A DNA stretch of 64,000 nt from UBA2210 sp036825195 (GCA_036825195.1 DAISYQ010000004.1:1-64000), one strand, 5' to 3'. Positions 9,901-17,048 are shown, counted from the first letter of the stretch. Translations and numbers: made by a program. The notes: generated by a model from the sequence alone, not told the origin.

Positions 9901-11372
9901 TCACGTCGGCATCGTACCACTGGAGTAACGGGATACTGACCGCGACCGGTACGGGTTTCGTGAAAAAGACCGGCACGGCGAACGATATCGATGCCTCGAC
10001 ATTGACATTCAGAGGTGAAGGAGGGGCGACCTACACCCTCGTCGGCAGCGCGGATGTCGACATTACCTCGGCTACCGGATTCTCGATCACCCTCGATGCC
10101 ACGGACAAAGCCGCCGTGAATCTGCTGCTGAACAAACCGGGAACGGTATCCACCGACAACACGGTCTACAACCTCGCCGCGGCGGAAGACTGGGCGGCAG
10201 GTGTCGATCCGGCCATGAATGTCGCCGATACAACCTCGCCGATTACCATGACGGGATTCAGTGCCGTCATCTCGGGTACCGTTACCGACGGCACCAGCCC
10301 CATCCAGGGGGTGACCATCACCTTCTCCCATGACGGGCATACGGAAACCACCGGCGCCGACGGAACTTACGCCTATACCGTATCCGGCGGCATCACAACG
10401 ACGGTGAGCCCCGCTCATCCGGGCTACAGCGGCTGGAATCCTGCGAGTCGAACCCTGACGGACATCTCTTCCGACCAGCCTGGCCAGGACTTCCAGGGAA
10501 CGATCAACACCTATACCGTCTCGGGCACCGTCACCGACGGCACCAATCCCATCGAGGGGGTGACCATCACCTTCTCCCATGACGGGCATACGGAAACGAC
10601 CATCGCTGACGGAACCTTCAGCTATGCGGTGAACTACAATACCACCACGATCATCACCCCGAGCCATGCCGGCTACGCCACCTGGGACCCGGCGAATCGG
10701 ACCGTCACCGCCATAACCGCAGACCAGCCCGGACAGGATTTTACCTCCACCTCCGACACCGACGGAGTTTCTTCGGCAGAGGAGAGCGGACCGGACGGGA
10801 CAGATCCCGACTATGACGGAAACGGGGACGGAACACCCGACAGGATTCAGCCCAACGTTGCCTCCCTCCACACGGCGGACGGGAACAACTACGTCACTCT
10901 CGCGGCACCCGAAGGCACCTGGTTCTCAGGCGTTCAGGCCATCCCGGTACCGGCACCCGGAACGTTTCCGATTGAAGTCTCCTTCCCCTACGGGCTGTTC
11001 AGATTCAGCGTCAACGGCGTAACGCCGGGCGGTTCGGTTCAGGTACGCCTGATCCTTCCCGCGGGCGCCGCGGCTACCTCCTACTGGAAATACGGCAGGG
11101 AGCCCGGCGATACCACCATCCACCCCTATGCGTTCATGCTCGACGGGGGAACGGGTGCCCAGATCGCGGGGAACATCATTACGCTGCACTTTATCGACGG
11201 TCAGCGGGGTGACGACGATCTCACCGGATACGGAACCGTTACCGACGACGGAGGGCCTACCGCCCGCACCCGCGGCATCCCCGCCCTCTCAGGGGAAGGT
11301 ATGATTGTCTTTGTGTTACTGCTCGCCATGGTCGCCTGCTGGATGATGCGAAGAAGGAAATTGTCAGCGTAA
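3939..11372 (+). CDS. Giant exported multidomain surface protein (DUF4347, cadherin-like, GEVED, lamin-tail, eight novel repeats, IPTL-CTERM-like anchor)
   Basis: A protein of about 2,477 residues. The ATG at 3939 follows GAGGAGA and begins a clear signal peptide; an upstream start at 3879 would bury it. In order: a DUF4347 domain (~28-190: EILFIDAAVHD, HLISHGSSGQLHLG, ILLYGCSVAEG), a beta-rich region, cadherin-like segments (~320-525), a GEVED-type domain (~530-685, DWNQDGDFTDTDE and IDYGEAEDY), an anchor-D-like beta-sandwich (~690-815), an FN3-like segment, a lamin-tail domain (~936-1100, INEVDADTPGTDTLEFIEL), eight ~124-residue repeats (~1115-2107), two carboxypeptidase-regulatory-like domains (~2108-2270, SGTVTDG...PI.GVTITFSHDGHTET), and an anchor-U-like domain. 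It ends in IPALSGEGM, a hydrophobic helix and RRRK, a variant of the IPTL-CTERM sorting tail. It is inferred to be an adhesin or matrix protein. Domain calls are from memory of family patterns. Confidence 0.9.
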   Translation: MKTVQSFLCILIFLFVTASGAATASSGRNEILFIDAAVHDAQTLTNTVQSEVEVVWLDTGKDGMEQIAAVLNGRSDIDTIHLISHGSSGQLHLGTATLTLNSLARYSPELAVIRKASKRTADILLYGCSVAEGSIGKAFVRALAEATGTTVAASTDKTGAADHGGNTTLEFSTNAVTSKVLVGLGHYKGVLESITYTFDSNTQGWTGDFSYWSGAIYVGTNASSANAYPPSARYIQTLDVHSYLTNGASFTISAYYLGSSVYSTTISSSQSSYITLTINKNADRLRFVNLGGGNGWMYPEIDNVVTEDAVPNAAPTVTGSQTTTINDQQTATPFSILTVADANGDNVTLTITYTAANGTLSGTGLSGSAGSYTMSSTSPATATSRLRALVFAPTNNQITPGSSVTTTFSVTPADPSVSGSTNTGSQATVTSLNDTPTAIAISGDVIYKTAGVNAVVGTLTSTDVDAGDSHTYSLVSGEGDTNNALFNISGDVLRANDTAAMDEGSYSVRVQTTDSQGASYSRQITITVYFYPPITINNPTNNLYAYITRVQIGTIDNASTYTSTDNENGYSDYTAQSTELPLGSTQTISITIGGSDVSGETIAAFFDWNQDGDFTDTDETVTVLSAASGGASSSTSYGPYTADFTVPVGATLGTTRMRVMADLQNDPSASGTIDYGEAEDYSIECTSAEPEINIKGNGTSITDGDTSPSVDDDTDFGSVTIASGTNANAFTIENTGGETLSLTGASPYVVITGHTSDFTLTSTPSNSISAGGSTTFEITFTPTAGGTRSASISIANDDSNENPYNFNIQGTGVYAAPATQAHTITFSNVEASAMTIGWTNGGGTGRAVFLYRGSSGSAAPVGGTTYTADSIFGQGTQIGTTGWYCVYNGTGTSVAVTGLMPGAVYRAMVCEYNGTAGYEAYDTDTTSDNPANQTMDGIMINEVDADTPGTDTLEFIELYDGGTGAVSLTGLVLVFYDGTTDLSYTAIDLDGHATDANGYFVIGNAGVSGVDVTFPNNTLQDGADAVALYVGNGSDFPNGTAVTTANLIDALVYDTDDADDAGLLTLLISGGQVNENGRGDSAGDSNQRIPNGTGSLRSTTAYDQQPPTPGAQNYAYPEIISATYDYTTNHLVVTGAYLVAAAGTDNDVDVSLLTVTGEGGSTYTLTSTSDVEITSDTQFSITLSGVDIQQVESLLNKNGTNSYGGTTYNLAAADNWMPGAPAADDIADTTCGITVSSYAVPVITSSAYDATTSQLVATGTNFVVNPGASNDIDASLFTFTGQGGSTYTLTSTSDVEITSDTQFSITLSSADRPQVNGLLNKAGTQSSDVVTYNLAAADNWMPGAPSGNNIADATTGITVSNVPVPAISSATYDYATNVLTVTGTDFMADPGAANDVDVTKLTVTGEGGGTYTLTSLSSVEITSSTQFSVPITGSDAPNVESLLNKDGTISYGGTAYNLGAAEDWMAGADPSAAIADTTGNGITVSGYAIPQVTSATYDAGTGQLVVSGTNLVVRSGAANDIDASQFTITGEGGSTYQLTDTPDVDITSDTACTLIVSAADQVHINGLLNKNGTASAGGTTYNLAAADNWVTGAPAANAIEDLTGNMITVSNVQIPTITSATYDADSGVFSVTGTNLFGKTGAANDIDVQKLTVTGEGGSYTISAAIADVEITSTTEFTFSVTGIDKTQVDAKLDLFGTQSSGGTTYNLAAAEDWLTAADPAAAIADLTGNGITVIVNPKITGATYNATTGALVVTGTNIQANAGGADIDASTCTITGEGGDTYTLTDTPDVERTSFSEFTLTLSATDKAAVNLIMNRNGIASTGGTTYNLAAADDWCTNVTDGNTADPTGNGITVSNVPAPSITSATYNAGTGVLVATGTDLVKRDGAANDIDVSQFTITGEGDETYQLTDTPDVEITSGTQFSVTLSTADKAAVNQIINKNGTSSTSGTTYNLAAAEDWATGADPAVAVADLTGNPITASNVAVPVITSASYHWSNGILTATGTGFVKKTGTANDIDASTLTFRGEGGATYTLVGSADVDITSATGFSITLDATDKAAVNLLLNKPGTVSTDNTVYNLAAAEDWAAGVDPAMNVADTTSPITMTGFSAVISGTVTDGTSPIQGVTITFSHDGHTETTGADGTYAYTVSGGITTTVSPAHPGYSGWNPASRTLTDISSDQPGQDFQGTINTYTVSGTVTDGTNPIEGVTITFSHDGHTETTIADGTFSYAVNYNTTTIITPSHAGYATWDPANRTVTAITADQPGQDFTSTSDTDGVSSAEESGPDGTDPDYDGNGDGTPDRIQPNVASLHTADGNNYVTLAAPEGTWFSGVQAIPVPAPGTFPIEVSFPYGLFRFSVNGVTPGGSVQVRLILPAGAAATSYWKYGREPGDTTIHPYAFMLDGGTGAQIAGNIITLHFIDGQRGDDDLTGYGTVTDDGGPTARTRGIPALSGEGMIVFVLLLAMVACWMMRRRKLSA
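7282..10260 (+). repeat. Eight tandem ~372-bp repeats inside the giant surface protein
   Basis: Each unit encodes about 124 residues with the pattern ITSATYD..TG.LVVTGT, then GAANDID (D/N-rich, acidic), LT.TGEGG.TYTLT, DVEITS.TQFS, a D....VN.LLNK.GT, and TTYNLAAA(D/E)DW. The units begin near 7282, 7660, 8035, 8400, 8776, 9150, 9518 and 9892. The first two share a 79-base stretch that is identical (7411-7489 and 7783-7861), while the others have drifted, pointing to recent duplication or gene conversion within the array. The conserved acidic N-D-I-D segment could bind calcium; that is inference. Confidence 0.85.
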
Positions 11373-11377
11373 GCGTA

Positions 11378-11438
11378 ATGGGGTCGGGGAAAGTGCCGAG
11401 CGAGAAGTTCTCGTCAGGCTTCGGCCCCATACTGTTTT
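11378..11438 (+). terminator. Probable rho-independent terminator after the giant surface gene
   Basis: Six bases after the stop codon, ATGGGGTCG (11378-11386) pairs with CGGCCCCAT (11422-11430), a 9-bp stem with one G-T wobble. An inner CGAGAA/TTCTCG hairpin sits in the loop, and ACTGTTTT follows. The geometry fits an intrinsic terminator. Confidence 0.6.
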
Positions 11439-11552
11439 GGTTTCCTTATCGGGCACGATTCAGAACTTCCCTCTGCTCGTGCGGCCGATTGCCGGTTGCA
11501 ATCTTCATGAAACAGGTATGCCCGATCCAAACGATACAGGGAGACTACGATC

Positions 11553-12314
11553 ATGGTGCTGGTACAACAGGAAGGGCAAATTGCAACAATCACGATCAAT
11601 CAACCGGAGAAGCTCAACATCCTTACCCGGGAACTTATCACGCACCTTACCGAGGCATTCCGCACCATTGAAAAAGAAAAAGAGGTGCGCGTTATTGTTC
11701 TCACTGCCGCCGGAGACAGGGCCTTCGTGGGCGGCGTGGATGTCCACGTCTTTGCTGATTTGGATGCCACCGGCGCGAAGGATTTTATCACCGATCTCCA
11801 TCGGTGCTGTCTGGCAATCCGCGAATCGGACAAGATTGTCATCGCCGCGATCAACGGACACGCCCTCGGGGGAGGACTGGAGATAGTAGCATCCTGTGAT
11901 CTGCGTGTGGCGTCGGAAAATGCCGGATTCGGCATGCCCGAGGTCAAGGTCGGTCTGCCTTCCGTTATCGAAGCGGCCTACCTGCCGCGGCTGATCGGAC
12001 TGGGCCGGGCGGCGGAATTGATCTATATCGGCGACACGATCGGCGCGCAGGAGGCACAGAGGATCGGCCTGGTCAACCGCGTTGTCCCCCACGACCAGTT
12101 GCAACAAGCCACGCTGGACCTGGCACGGAAAATTCTGGAGAACGGGCCGACGGCCATGAAACTGCAGAAGAAGCTTGTGAGACAGTGGATGAACCTGCCG
12201 CTCGACGACTCCATAGAGGCAGGTATCACGGCATTTCGCGACTGTTTTGAAACCGCCGAACCGTGTGAAGGGGCCATGGCATTTCTGAAAAAAAGAAAAC
12301 CGTCCTGGGAGTAG
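11553..12314 (+). CDS. Enoyl-CoA hydratase/isomerase (crotonase) family protein
   Basis: A 253-residue cytoplasmic crotonase-fold enzyme, normal in length. The oxyanion-hole segment reads INGHALGGGLEI, and the two catalytic glutamates of enoyl-CoA hydratases are both present, in GGGLEIVASCDL and in GMPEVKVGLPS. The segment after the second Glu (PSVIEAAYLPRLIG) departs from the usual P-G-A-G-G-T-Q-R-L, as in several hydratase/isomerase subfamilies, so the substrate may not be a standard beta-oxidation intermediate. The ATG follows AGGGAGA. It stands alone between surface-protein genes, with no other fatty-acid or aromatic degradation gene nearby. Family is certain; reaction is hydration or isomerisation of an unidentified enoyl-CoA. 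Confidence 0.9.
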   Translation: MVLVQQEGQIATITINQPEKLNILTRELITHLTEAFRTIEKEKEVRVIVLTAAGDRAFVGGVDVHVFADLDATGAKDFITDLHRCCLAIRESDKIVIAAINGHALGGGLEIVASCDLRVASENAGFGMPEVKVGLPSVIEAAYLPRLIGLGRAAELIYIGDTIGAQEAQRIGLVNRVVPHDQLQQATLDLARKILENGPTAMKLQKKLVRQWMNLPLDDSIEAGITAFRDCFETAEPCEGAMAFLKKRKPSWE

Positions 12315-12360
12315 CGTTACGGGAAAACTTATTATTACCGGTTGAAAAATCTGCCTTATA

Positions 12361-12520
12361 TATTTCTTGACATAGTTTCATAATGGAGTTAGTGAGTTGC
12401 TAATTTTCGGATCTTGAACGCTTTATCTGAACACTTGAACAGCTGTAACCAAGAGGAGGATTATGGTCTGATCATCCAAAGCCCTGTTTCTCACAATGAG
12501 AGATGGGGCTTTTGTTTTTG
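12361..12520 (+). promoter_or_regulatory. Leader element copy A (promoter-like box, SD-ATG-GTC-TGA mini-ORF, terminator hairpin)
   Basis: This stretch is homologous to 15241-15400; both lie upstream of exported-protein genes. It contains TTGACA (12367-12372), the shared words AATGG.GTTAGT and GATCTTGAA, then TAACCAAG-AGGAGG, ATG-GTC-TGA (12463-12471), TCATC and a hairpin. The mini-ORF has a strong Shine-Dalgarno but only one codon before its stop. An attenuation or start-stop control leader is an inference. No known riboswitch class was recognised. Confidence 0.5.
12478..12519 (+). terminator. Intrinsic terminator inside leader copy A
   Basis: AAAGCCC (12478-12484) pairs with GGGCTTT (12506-12512), and an inner TCTC/GAGA stem closes an ACAAT loop. 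The hairpin is followed by TGTTTTT. It lies about 140 bases before the next start codon, so it would end transcripts ahead of the beta-helix gene unless read through. Confidence 0.65.
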
Positions 12521-12658
12521 ATCATACAGGAATTGTCCGGACAGAAAATGGGGTTATACGCATTTGTATAACATCCCGATTGAAAGAGAAAGAGTAGAGT
12601 ATTTTAATTGCTTTTTCAGTGTTATCAAAAATCGGTTCTGATACCTAACAGGGGGAAA

Positions 12659-15133
12659 ATGAAAAAGATAATCAATATCATAAGTTTCATTACAATTTGT
12701 GCCTTGACGATTTATTGCTGGCCTCCGTCTGGTGAGTTTCTCAAAACGGCATCTATTATGGGAGTGACGGAAGCCGAGGCGCAGGAGGTGGGGACTTTGC
12801 ATGTGGTTATTGCCCCCCAGCAGGCTGTTGATGACGGTGCTCAGTGGAGAGTGGACGGCGGTGTTTGGCAAAATTCCGGGGTATATCTAGGGCTTGAGGT
12901 TGGAAACCACACAGTCAACTTCAAGGTGATTCCGAGCTTGGATGCTCCTCCTGATAATATTGTTGATATAATCGAGGGTCAGACAACAGAAATAACGGGG
13001 ACTTATTCGAAGGAAACAGGATCTTTGGGGGCAACAATCACGCCTCAAGGTGCTGTGGATGTAGGCGCTCTGTGGAACGTTGATGGTGGAGATTGGCAGG
13101 ATAGCGGAGCAATAGTATCCGGTCTTTCCCCTGGTGATCATACAGTAAATTATATGGCTGTTGAAGGGTGGAACGCACCTCCCAGTGATACCGTTACCAT
13201 AGCCAGGGGCGTGATTACAGAGATAACAGGGACATATACACAACAATTTGGATCTTTGATGGTACTTATCGTCCCGCAAAGCGCTATCGATGAAGGTGCG
13301 AAATGGAGAATTGAAAGTGGAGGGCCATGGCACGAAAGTGGCAATGTTGTCTCCGGTCTGAGTGTTGGCGAGCAGAAAGTCATCTTTAACGGGGTATTTA
13401 GATGGAGTTGTCCTGACGATCAGTTAGTTGCTGTATATGAAAATCAGGTTACAGAAACAACAATCGCTTACACCGAGATTATGGAGGGAAATACTCTTCG
13501 TGTCCCTGCAGACTATACAACTATTCAAGCTGCTATCAATGCAGCCTCTGACGCCGATATTGTGCTCGTCGCTGATGGAACATACGCAGGTTTATGGAAC
13601 ACAGGTATAGATTTTAACGGTAAAGCCATAAAGGTCTCGTCTGAAAATGGCCCTGAGGGTTGCATTATTGACGGTGGGGGACAGCCGGGCGGCTTCTACT
13701 TTACCAAAGGGGAGAGAGGGGATTCCGTAGTGTCCGGCTTCACTATCACAAATGTGCATGATGATGAATTCTGTGATGGTGGCATTGTTGTGATGAACAC
13801 CTCCCCGACTATCACCAACTGCATTATCTCTGGAAATTCGGTTCAAAGAGGCGGTGGAATCTATTCAGATGGCGGCTCCCCGACTATCACCAATTGTACT
13901 ATTTCAGAGAATAGTGCTTGGAGTTCTGGCGGTGGAATCTGTTTGCATGGCGGTTTTCCGTTTATCACCAACTGTACCATCTCCGATAATTGGGGTGAGG
14001 GAGGCGGTGGAATTTATTGCAGTAATGGCTCCCCAATTATGACCAACTGTACCATCTCGGGAAATGAGGCAATTGAATACGGTGGAATTTACTGCCGTAG
14101 TAGCTCCCCAATTATGACCAATTGTACCATCTCGGGAAATGAGACAAGAGATGCATACGCTGAAATTGGTTTATTTAATGGTGCACCGACTATAGGCAAT
14201 TGTATTATATGGAACGATTCAATTTCTTTCTCGGATGCTGCTATCACTATCACATATTCTGACATCCAGGGTGGATATACAGGTGAAGGCAATATAGACG
14301 CTGATCCACTATTTGCAGACCCGGATAATAGCGATTACCGTCTGACTGCATCATCTCCCTGTATAAACATGGGCAATAACAATGCAGCGAATATTCCTGA
14401 AACCGATAAGGACGGCAATCCTCGTATAATGGACGGTGTAGTGGATATGGGAGCCTACGAATATATTCCATCCATCCCCATGGTCCCCACAGTCAGCACA
14501 TGTGCAGCAAGTTCCGTGACTTTAAGTTCAGCCGTCTTGAACGGAACAGTGAACCCGAATAGCGCTTCGACCGAGGTTGTCTTTGAGTATGGCATGACGA
14601 CGAGTTACGGAAACACGGTACCAGCGACCCAGAGCCCTGTTACCGGATCGGGGAGCCAGTCTGTGAACAGGGAGATTACCGATCTTTCATCCAACACCAC
14701 CTATCATGTCAGGGCATCTGCCACAAATAGCGTGGGAACAAGCTATGGAAGTGATCTGACATTCACAACTTCCACAATGCCCCTAACAGTGACAACAGCA
14801 TCAATATCTGCAGTAACCTCCGTCAGTGCATCAAGTGGAGGGAGTGTTATCGGTGATAGCGGGCCCTCCGTAACAGCAAGGGGAGTCTGCTGGAGTACAT
14901 CTGCCGATCCGACAACCAATGACAGCAAAACATCAGATGGCGTAGGCACCGGTAGTTTTACAAGCTCAATAACGGGCTTGAGCCCGGGAACTACCTATCA
15001 TGTCAGGGCATATGCGACAAATATTACAGGGACAATCTATGGAAATAATGTGACATTCACTACTTCCAAAACGTCCCATTCCTCTTCTGACGATGGTGGC
15101 GGTGGATGCTTTATTTCAACAGTAAGACCGTGA
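12659..15133 (+). CDS. Exported beta-helix surface protein with N-terminal W-x-V-D-G-G repeats and C-terminal FN3 domains; tail shortened
   Basis: About 824 residues. The ATG at 12659 follows AGGGGGAAA and starts a signal peptide; an upstream start at 12608 would not. Three ~75-residue PEGA-like repeats come first (W-R-V-D-G-G-x-W-Q..SG, then LEVGNHTVNF). They are followed by VPADYTTIQAAINAASDADIV, which opens a right-handed beta-helix of GSPTITNCTISGN/GGGIYC coils (~residues 280-520), an anchor-Q-like closing segment (DADPLFADPDNSDYRLTASSP) and two FN3-like domains with TTYHVRA.ATN. It ends GGGGCFISTVRP: the start of the GGGCFIATAAYG-type C-terminal motif common in deltaproteobacterial surface proteins, but without the usual continuation. 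The gene is visibly more AT-rich than its neighbours. Likely an adhesin or polysaccharide-binding protein. Confidence 0.85.
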   Translation: MKKIINIISFITICALTIYCWPPSGEFLKTASIMGVTEAEAQEVGTLHVVIAPQQAVDDGAQWRVDGGVWQNSGVYLGLEVGNHTVNFKVIPSLDAPPDNIVDIIEGQTTEITGTYSKETGSLGATITPQGAVDVGALWNVDGGDWQDSGAIVSGLSPGDHTVNYMAVEGWNAPPSDTVTIARGVITEITGTYTQQFGSLMVLIVPQSAIDEGAKWRIESGGPWHESGNVVSGLSVGEQKVIFNGVFRWSCPDDQLVAVYENQVTETTIAYTEIMEGNTLRVPADYTTIQAAINAASDADIVLVADGTYAGLWNTGIDFNGKAIKVSSENGPEGCIIDGGGQPGGFYFTKGERGDSVVSGFTITNVHDDEFCDGGIVVMNTSPTITNCIISGNSVQRGGGIYSDGGSPTITNCTISENSAWSSGGGICLHGGFPFITNCTISDNWGEGGGGIYCSNGSPIMTNCTISGNEAIEYGGIYCRSSSPIMTNCTISGNETRDAYAEIGLFNGAPTIGNCIIWNDSISFSDAAITITYSDIQGGYTGEGNIDADPLFADPDNSDYRLTASSPCINMGNNNAANIPETDKDGNPRIMDGVVDMGAYEYIPSIPMVPTVSTCAASSVTLSSAVLNGTVNPNSASTEVVFEYGMTTSYGNTVPATQSPVTGSGSQSVNREITDLSSNTTYHVRASATNSVGTSYGSDLTFTTSTMPLTVTTASISAVTSVSASSGGSVIGDSGPSVTARGVCWSTSADPTTNDSKTSDGVGTGSFTSSITGLSPGTTYHVRAYATNITGTIYGNNVTFTTSKTSHSSSDDGGGGCFISTVRP

Positions 15134-15240
15134 AGAGGATGCACTTGGGGGATTTTATAAAAAATCCTGGTGTCACAATGCTCAATTATTAACAAGACAA
15201 GGTGGGATGAGCGTTGCAATTACCTATTGATTACCATTTG

Positions 15241-15400
15241 AAGGCAATATTCCTTAACAAGATATCACAATGGTGTTAGTTGGTTAATGTATTTTGTTGA
15301 TCTTGAATGTGTAATATGTTTTATCGAACAACTCTAACCAAGGAGGGGTATGATCTGATCATCTAAAGCACTTTTTCTCAAAATGAGGTGTTGAGTTTTT
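15241..15400 (+). promoter_or_regulatory. Leader element copy B, homologous to the one at 12361
   Basis: It aligns along its length with copy A: TTAACA (15254-15259) in place of TTGACA, AATGGTGTTAGT, TTGATCTTGAAT, CTCTAACCAAGGAGGGGT, ATG-ATC-TGA (15350-15358), TCATCTAAAGC, and a weaker hairpin around TCTCAAAATGAG followed by TTTTT. The mini-ORF keeps the start, the single codon and the stop while that codon has changed (GTC in A, ATC in B). The element sits about 160 bases before the propeller-protein start. Confidence 0.5.
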
Positions 15401-15515
15401 ACGGTTTATGGTAGATAGAAACCCTTCGTGGTACATTGTATGTATACGGACAAAACAACGGACAAAACAATCGATTCACAAATGTGAAACGCAATAACAT
15501 ATTGAGGAGAAGGAT

Positions 15516-17048
15516 ATGACAATACCGCGCACGGGGAATAAACTGAATCTGAACTGCGGCGCATTGTTCCGATTCGGTCTTTTAATAATTATATTGTTTG
15601 CCGTTCTGTTTCCTGCCGTATCTCATAGTACCGAGAGCCTGATCGCGGCTGTGGATTTTAAATCCATGATTCAAAACAGTGTGAAGATAAGTCCGGACTG
15701 CAGGCATGTGGCGTATGTGGTCAAGAAGGACGAAAAGCAGACCGTGGTGGTGGATGGCAAAGAAGATAAACTATACGACGGCATCGGTTCCGGGTTCCTT
15801 GTCTTCAGTCCCGACAGCAGGCATGTGGCGTATGCGGCCTTGACGGGAAATAAACAGTCCGTAGTAGCGCATGGTAAAGAGGGAAAGCAATACGACGGCA
15901 TCGGTACAGGGTCGCTTGTTTTCAGTCCCGACAGCAGGCATGTGGCGTATGCGGCTATGATGAGCGACAAGTGGGGTATGGTGGTGGACGGGAAAGAGCA
16001 GAAGAGGTACGATGCCATCGGTACGGCCCCCGTCTTCAGTCCCGACAGTACACGGGTCGCCTACGCGGCTAAGGTGGGGAATAAGCAGATTGTAGTGGTG
16101 GACGGCAAAGAGCAGGAACAGTACGATGTCATCGGTTCGGAATCTCTCGTCTTCAGCCTCGATAGTAAACGGGTCGCGTACGTGGCCATGATGGGTAACA
16201 GGCAGTTCGTGGTGGTGGATGGCAGGGAGCAGAAACAATACGATGTCATCGGTTCAGGGTCCCTTGTCTTCAGTCCCGACAGCACACGGGTCGCCTATAC
16301 GGCCAAGATGGGTAATACGTGGTTCGCGGTGGTGGATGGCAAAGAGGAAAAACCATACGATATTATCGGTTCAGGGTCCCTTGTCTTCAGTCCCGACAGC
16401 AAACAAGTCGCGTACATAGCAAAGACGCGAAATATGTGGCTCGTGGTGGCGAACGGGAAAGAGGGCAAGCAATACGAGGTCATCGGCTCAGGATCGCTTA
16501 TTTTCAGCCCCAACAGTAAACAAGTCGCGTACACGGCCAAGACGGGTAATACATGGCTCGTGGTGGTGGACGGCAAAGAGGGCAAACCATGCGATGGTAT
16601 CGGTTCGAGATCGCTTGTCTTCAGTCCCGACGGCACACGCATGGCGTATGCGGCCAAGGCGGGAAATACATGGCTCGTGGTAGTGAACGGCAAAGAGGGC
16701 AAACCGTACGATGTCATAATTGAGGGCTCGCTCGTCTTCAGTCCCGACAGCACACGGATCGCTTATGGGGCAATGATGGAGAAAAAACAGTTCGTGGTGG
16801 TGGATAACAAAGAACAGAAACCCTACGATGTCATCGGTTCGAGGTCGCTTGTCTTCAGTTCGGACAGCAGGCACGTGGCGTATGCCGCGAAGCTGAACAA
16901 ACTGCATTTCGCGGTGGTGGACGGCGAAGAGGGAAAGCAACACAACATAATAGTAAGAGGGAAAATTGTCTTTGACTCCGACAAAACCCTCCACTACCTC
17001 GCCTTGAACGGCAATCGGATATTTTTGGAGGAAATGGAATTACCGTAA
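15516..17048 (+). CDS. Exported beta-propeller (PD40/TolB-like) repeat protein
   Basis: A 510-residue protein with a signal peptide (hydrophobic FGLLIIILFAVLFPAVSHS) and an AGGAGAAGG ribosome site. The rest is about eleven near-identical units of ~39 residues with the pattern VVVDGKE.K.YD.IGS.SLVF, then SPDS.RVAY.AK.GN. This SPD(S/G)..(V/I)AY pattern is that of WD40-like (PD40) propeller blades as in TolB. Eleven blades exceed a normal 6-8 blade propeller, so the protein may form two propellers or an open array. No enzymatic motif is visible. The unusually high conservation between units at DNA level implies recent expansion. It is inferred to be a periplasmic or surface binding protein. Confidence 0.8.
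   Translation: MTIPRTGNKLNLNCGALFRFGLLIIILFAVLFPAVSHSTESLIAAVDFKSMIQNSVKISPDCRHVAYVVKKDEKQTVVVDGKEDKLYDGIGSGFLVFSPDSRHVAYAALTGNKQSVVAHGKEGKQYDGIGTGSLVFSPDSRHVAYAAMMSDKWGMVVDGKEQKRYDAIGTAPVFSPDSTRVAYAAKVGNKQIVVVDGKEQEQYDVIGSESLVFSLDSKRVAYVAMMGNRQFVVVDGREQKQYDVIGSGSLVFSPDSTRVAYTAKMGNTWFAVVDGKEEKPYDIIGSGSLVFSPDSKQVAYIAKTRNMWLVVANGKEGKQYEVIGSGSLIFSPNSKQVAYTAKTGNTWLVVVDGKEGKPCDGIGSRSLVFSPDGTRMAYAAKAGNTWLVVVNGKEGKPYDVIIEGSLVFSPDSTRIAYGAMMEKKQFVVVDNKEQKPYDVIGSRSLVFSSDSRHVAYAAKLNKLHFAVVDGEEGKQHNIIVRGKIVFDSDKTLHYLALNGNRIFLEEMELP
15740..16980 (+). repeat. Tandem ~117-bp repeats encoding propeller blades
   Basis: About eleven units of roughly 117 bases recur with strong DNA identity, for example the words GTGGTGGTGGACGGCAAAGAG, CTTGTCTTCAGTCCCGACAG and GTCATCGGTTC. 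The array is prone to unequal recombination, so blade number may vary between strains. Confidence 0.8.

Noticed and set aside
9855..10871. Long minus-strand frames inside the giant surface gene (338, 205 and more codons)
   Set aside because: They mirror the GC-rich repeat array and recur at each repeat, as shadows of a repetitive gene do.
12361..12520. A cyclic-di-GMP (GEMM) riboswitch as explanation of the leader element
   Set aside because: The conserved GEMM core words are not present; only the position upstream of surface genes is suggestive.
15660..16990. A CRISPR array at the ~117-bp repeats
   Set aside because: The repeats are in frame within a signal-peptide-bearing propeller protein, too long, and without unique spacers.
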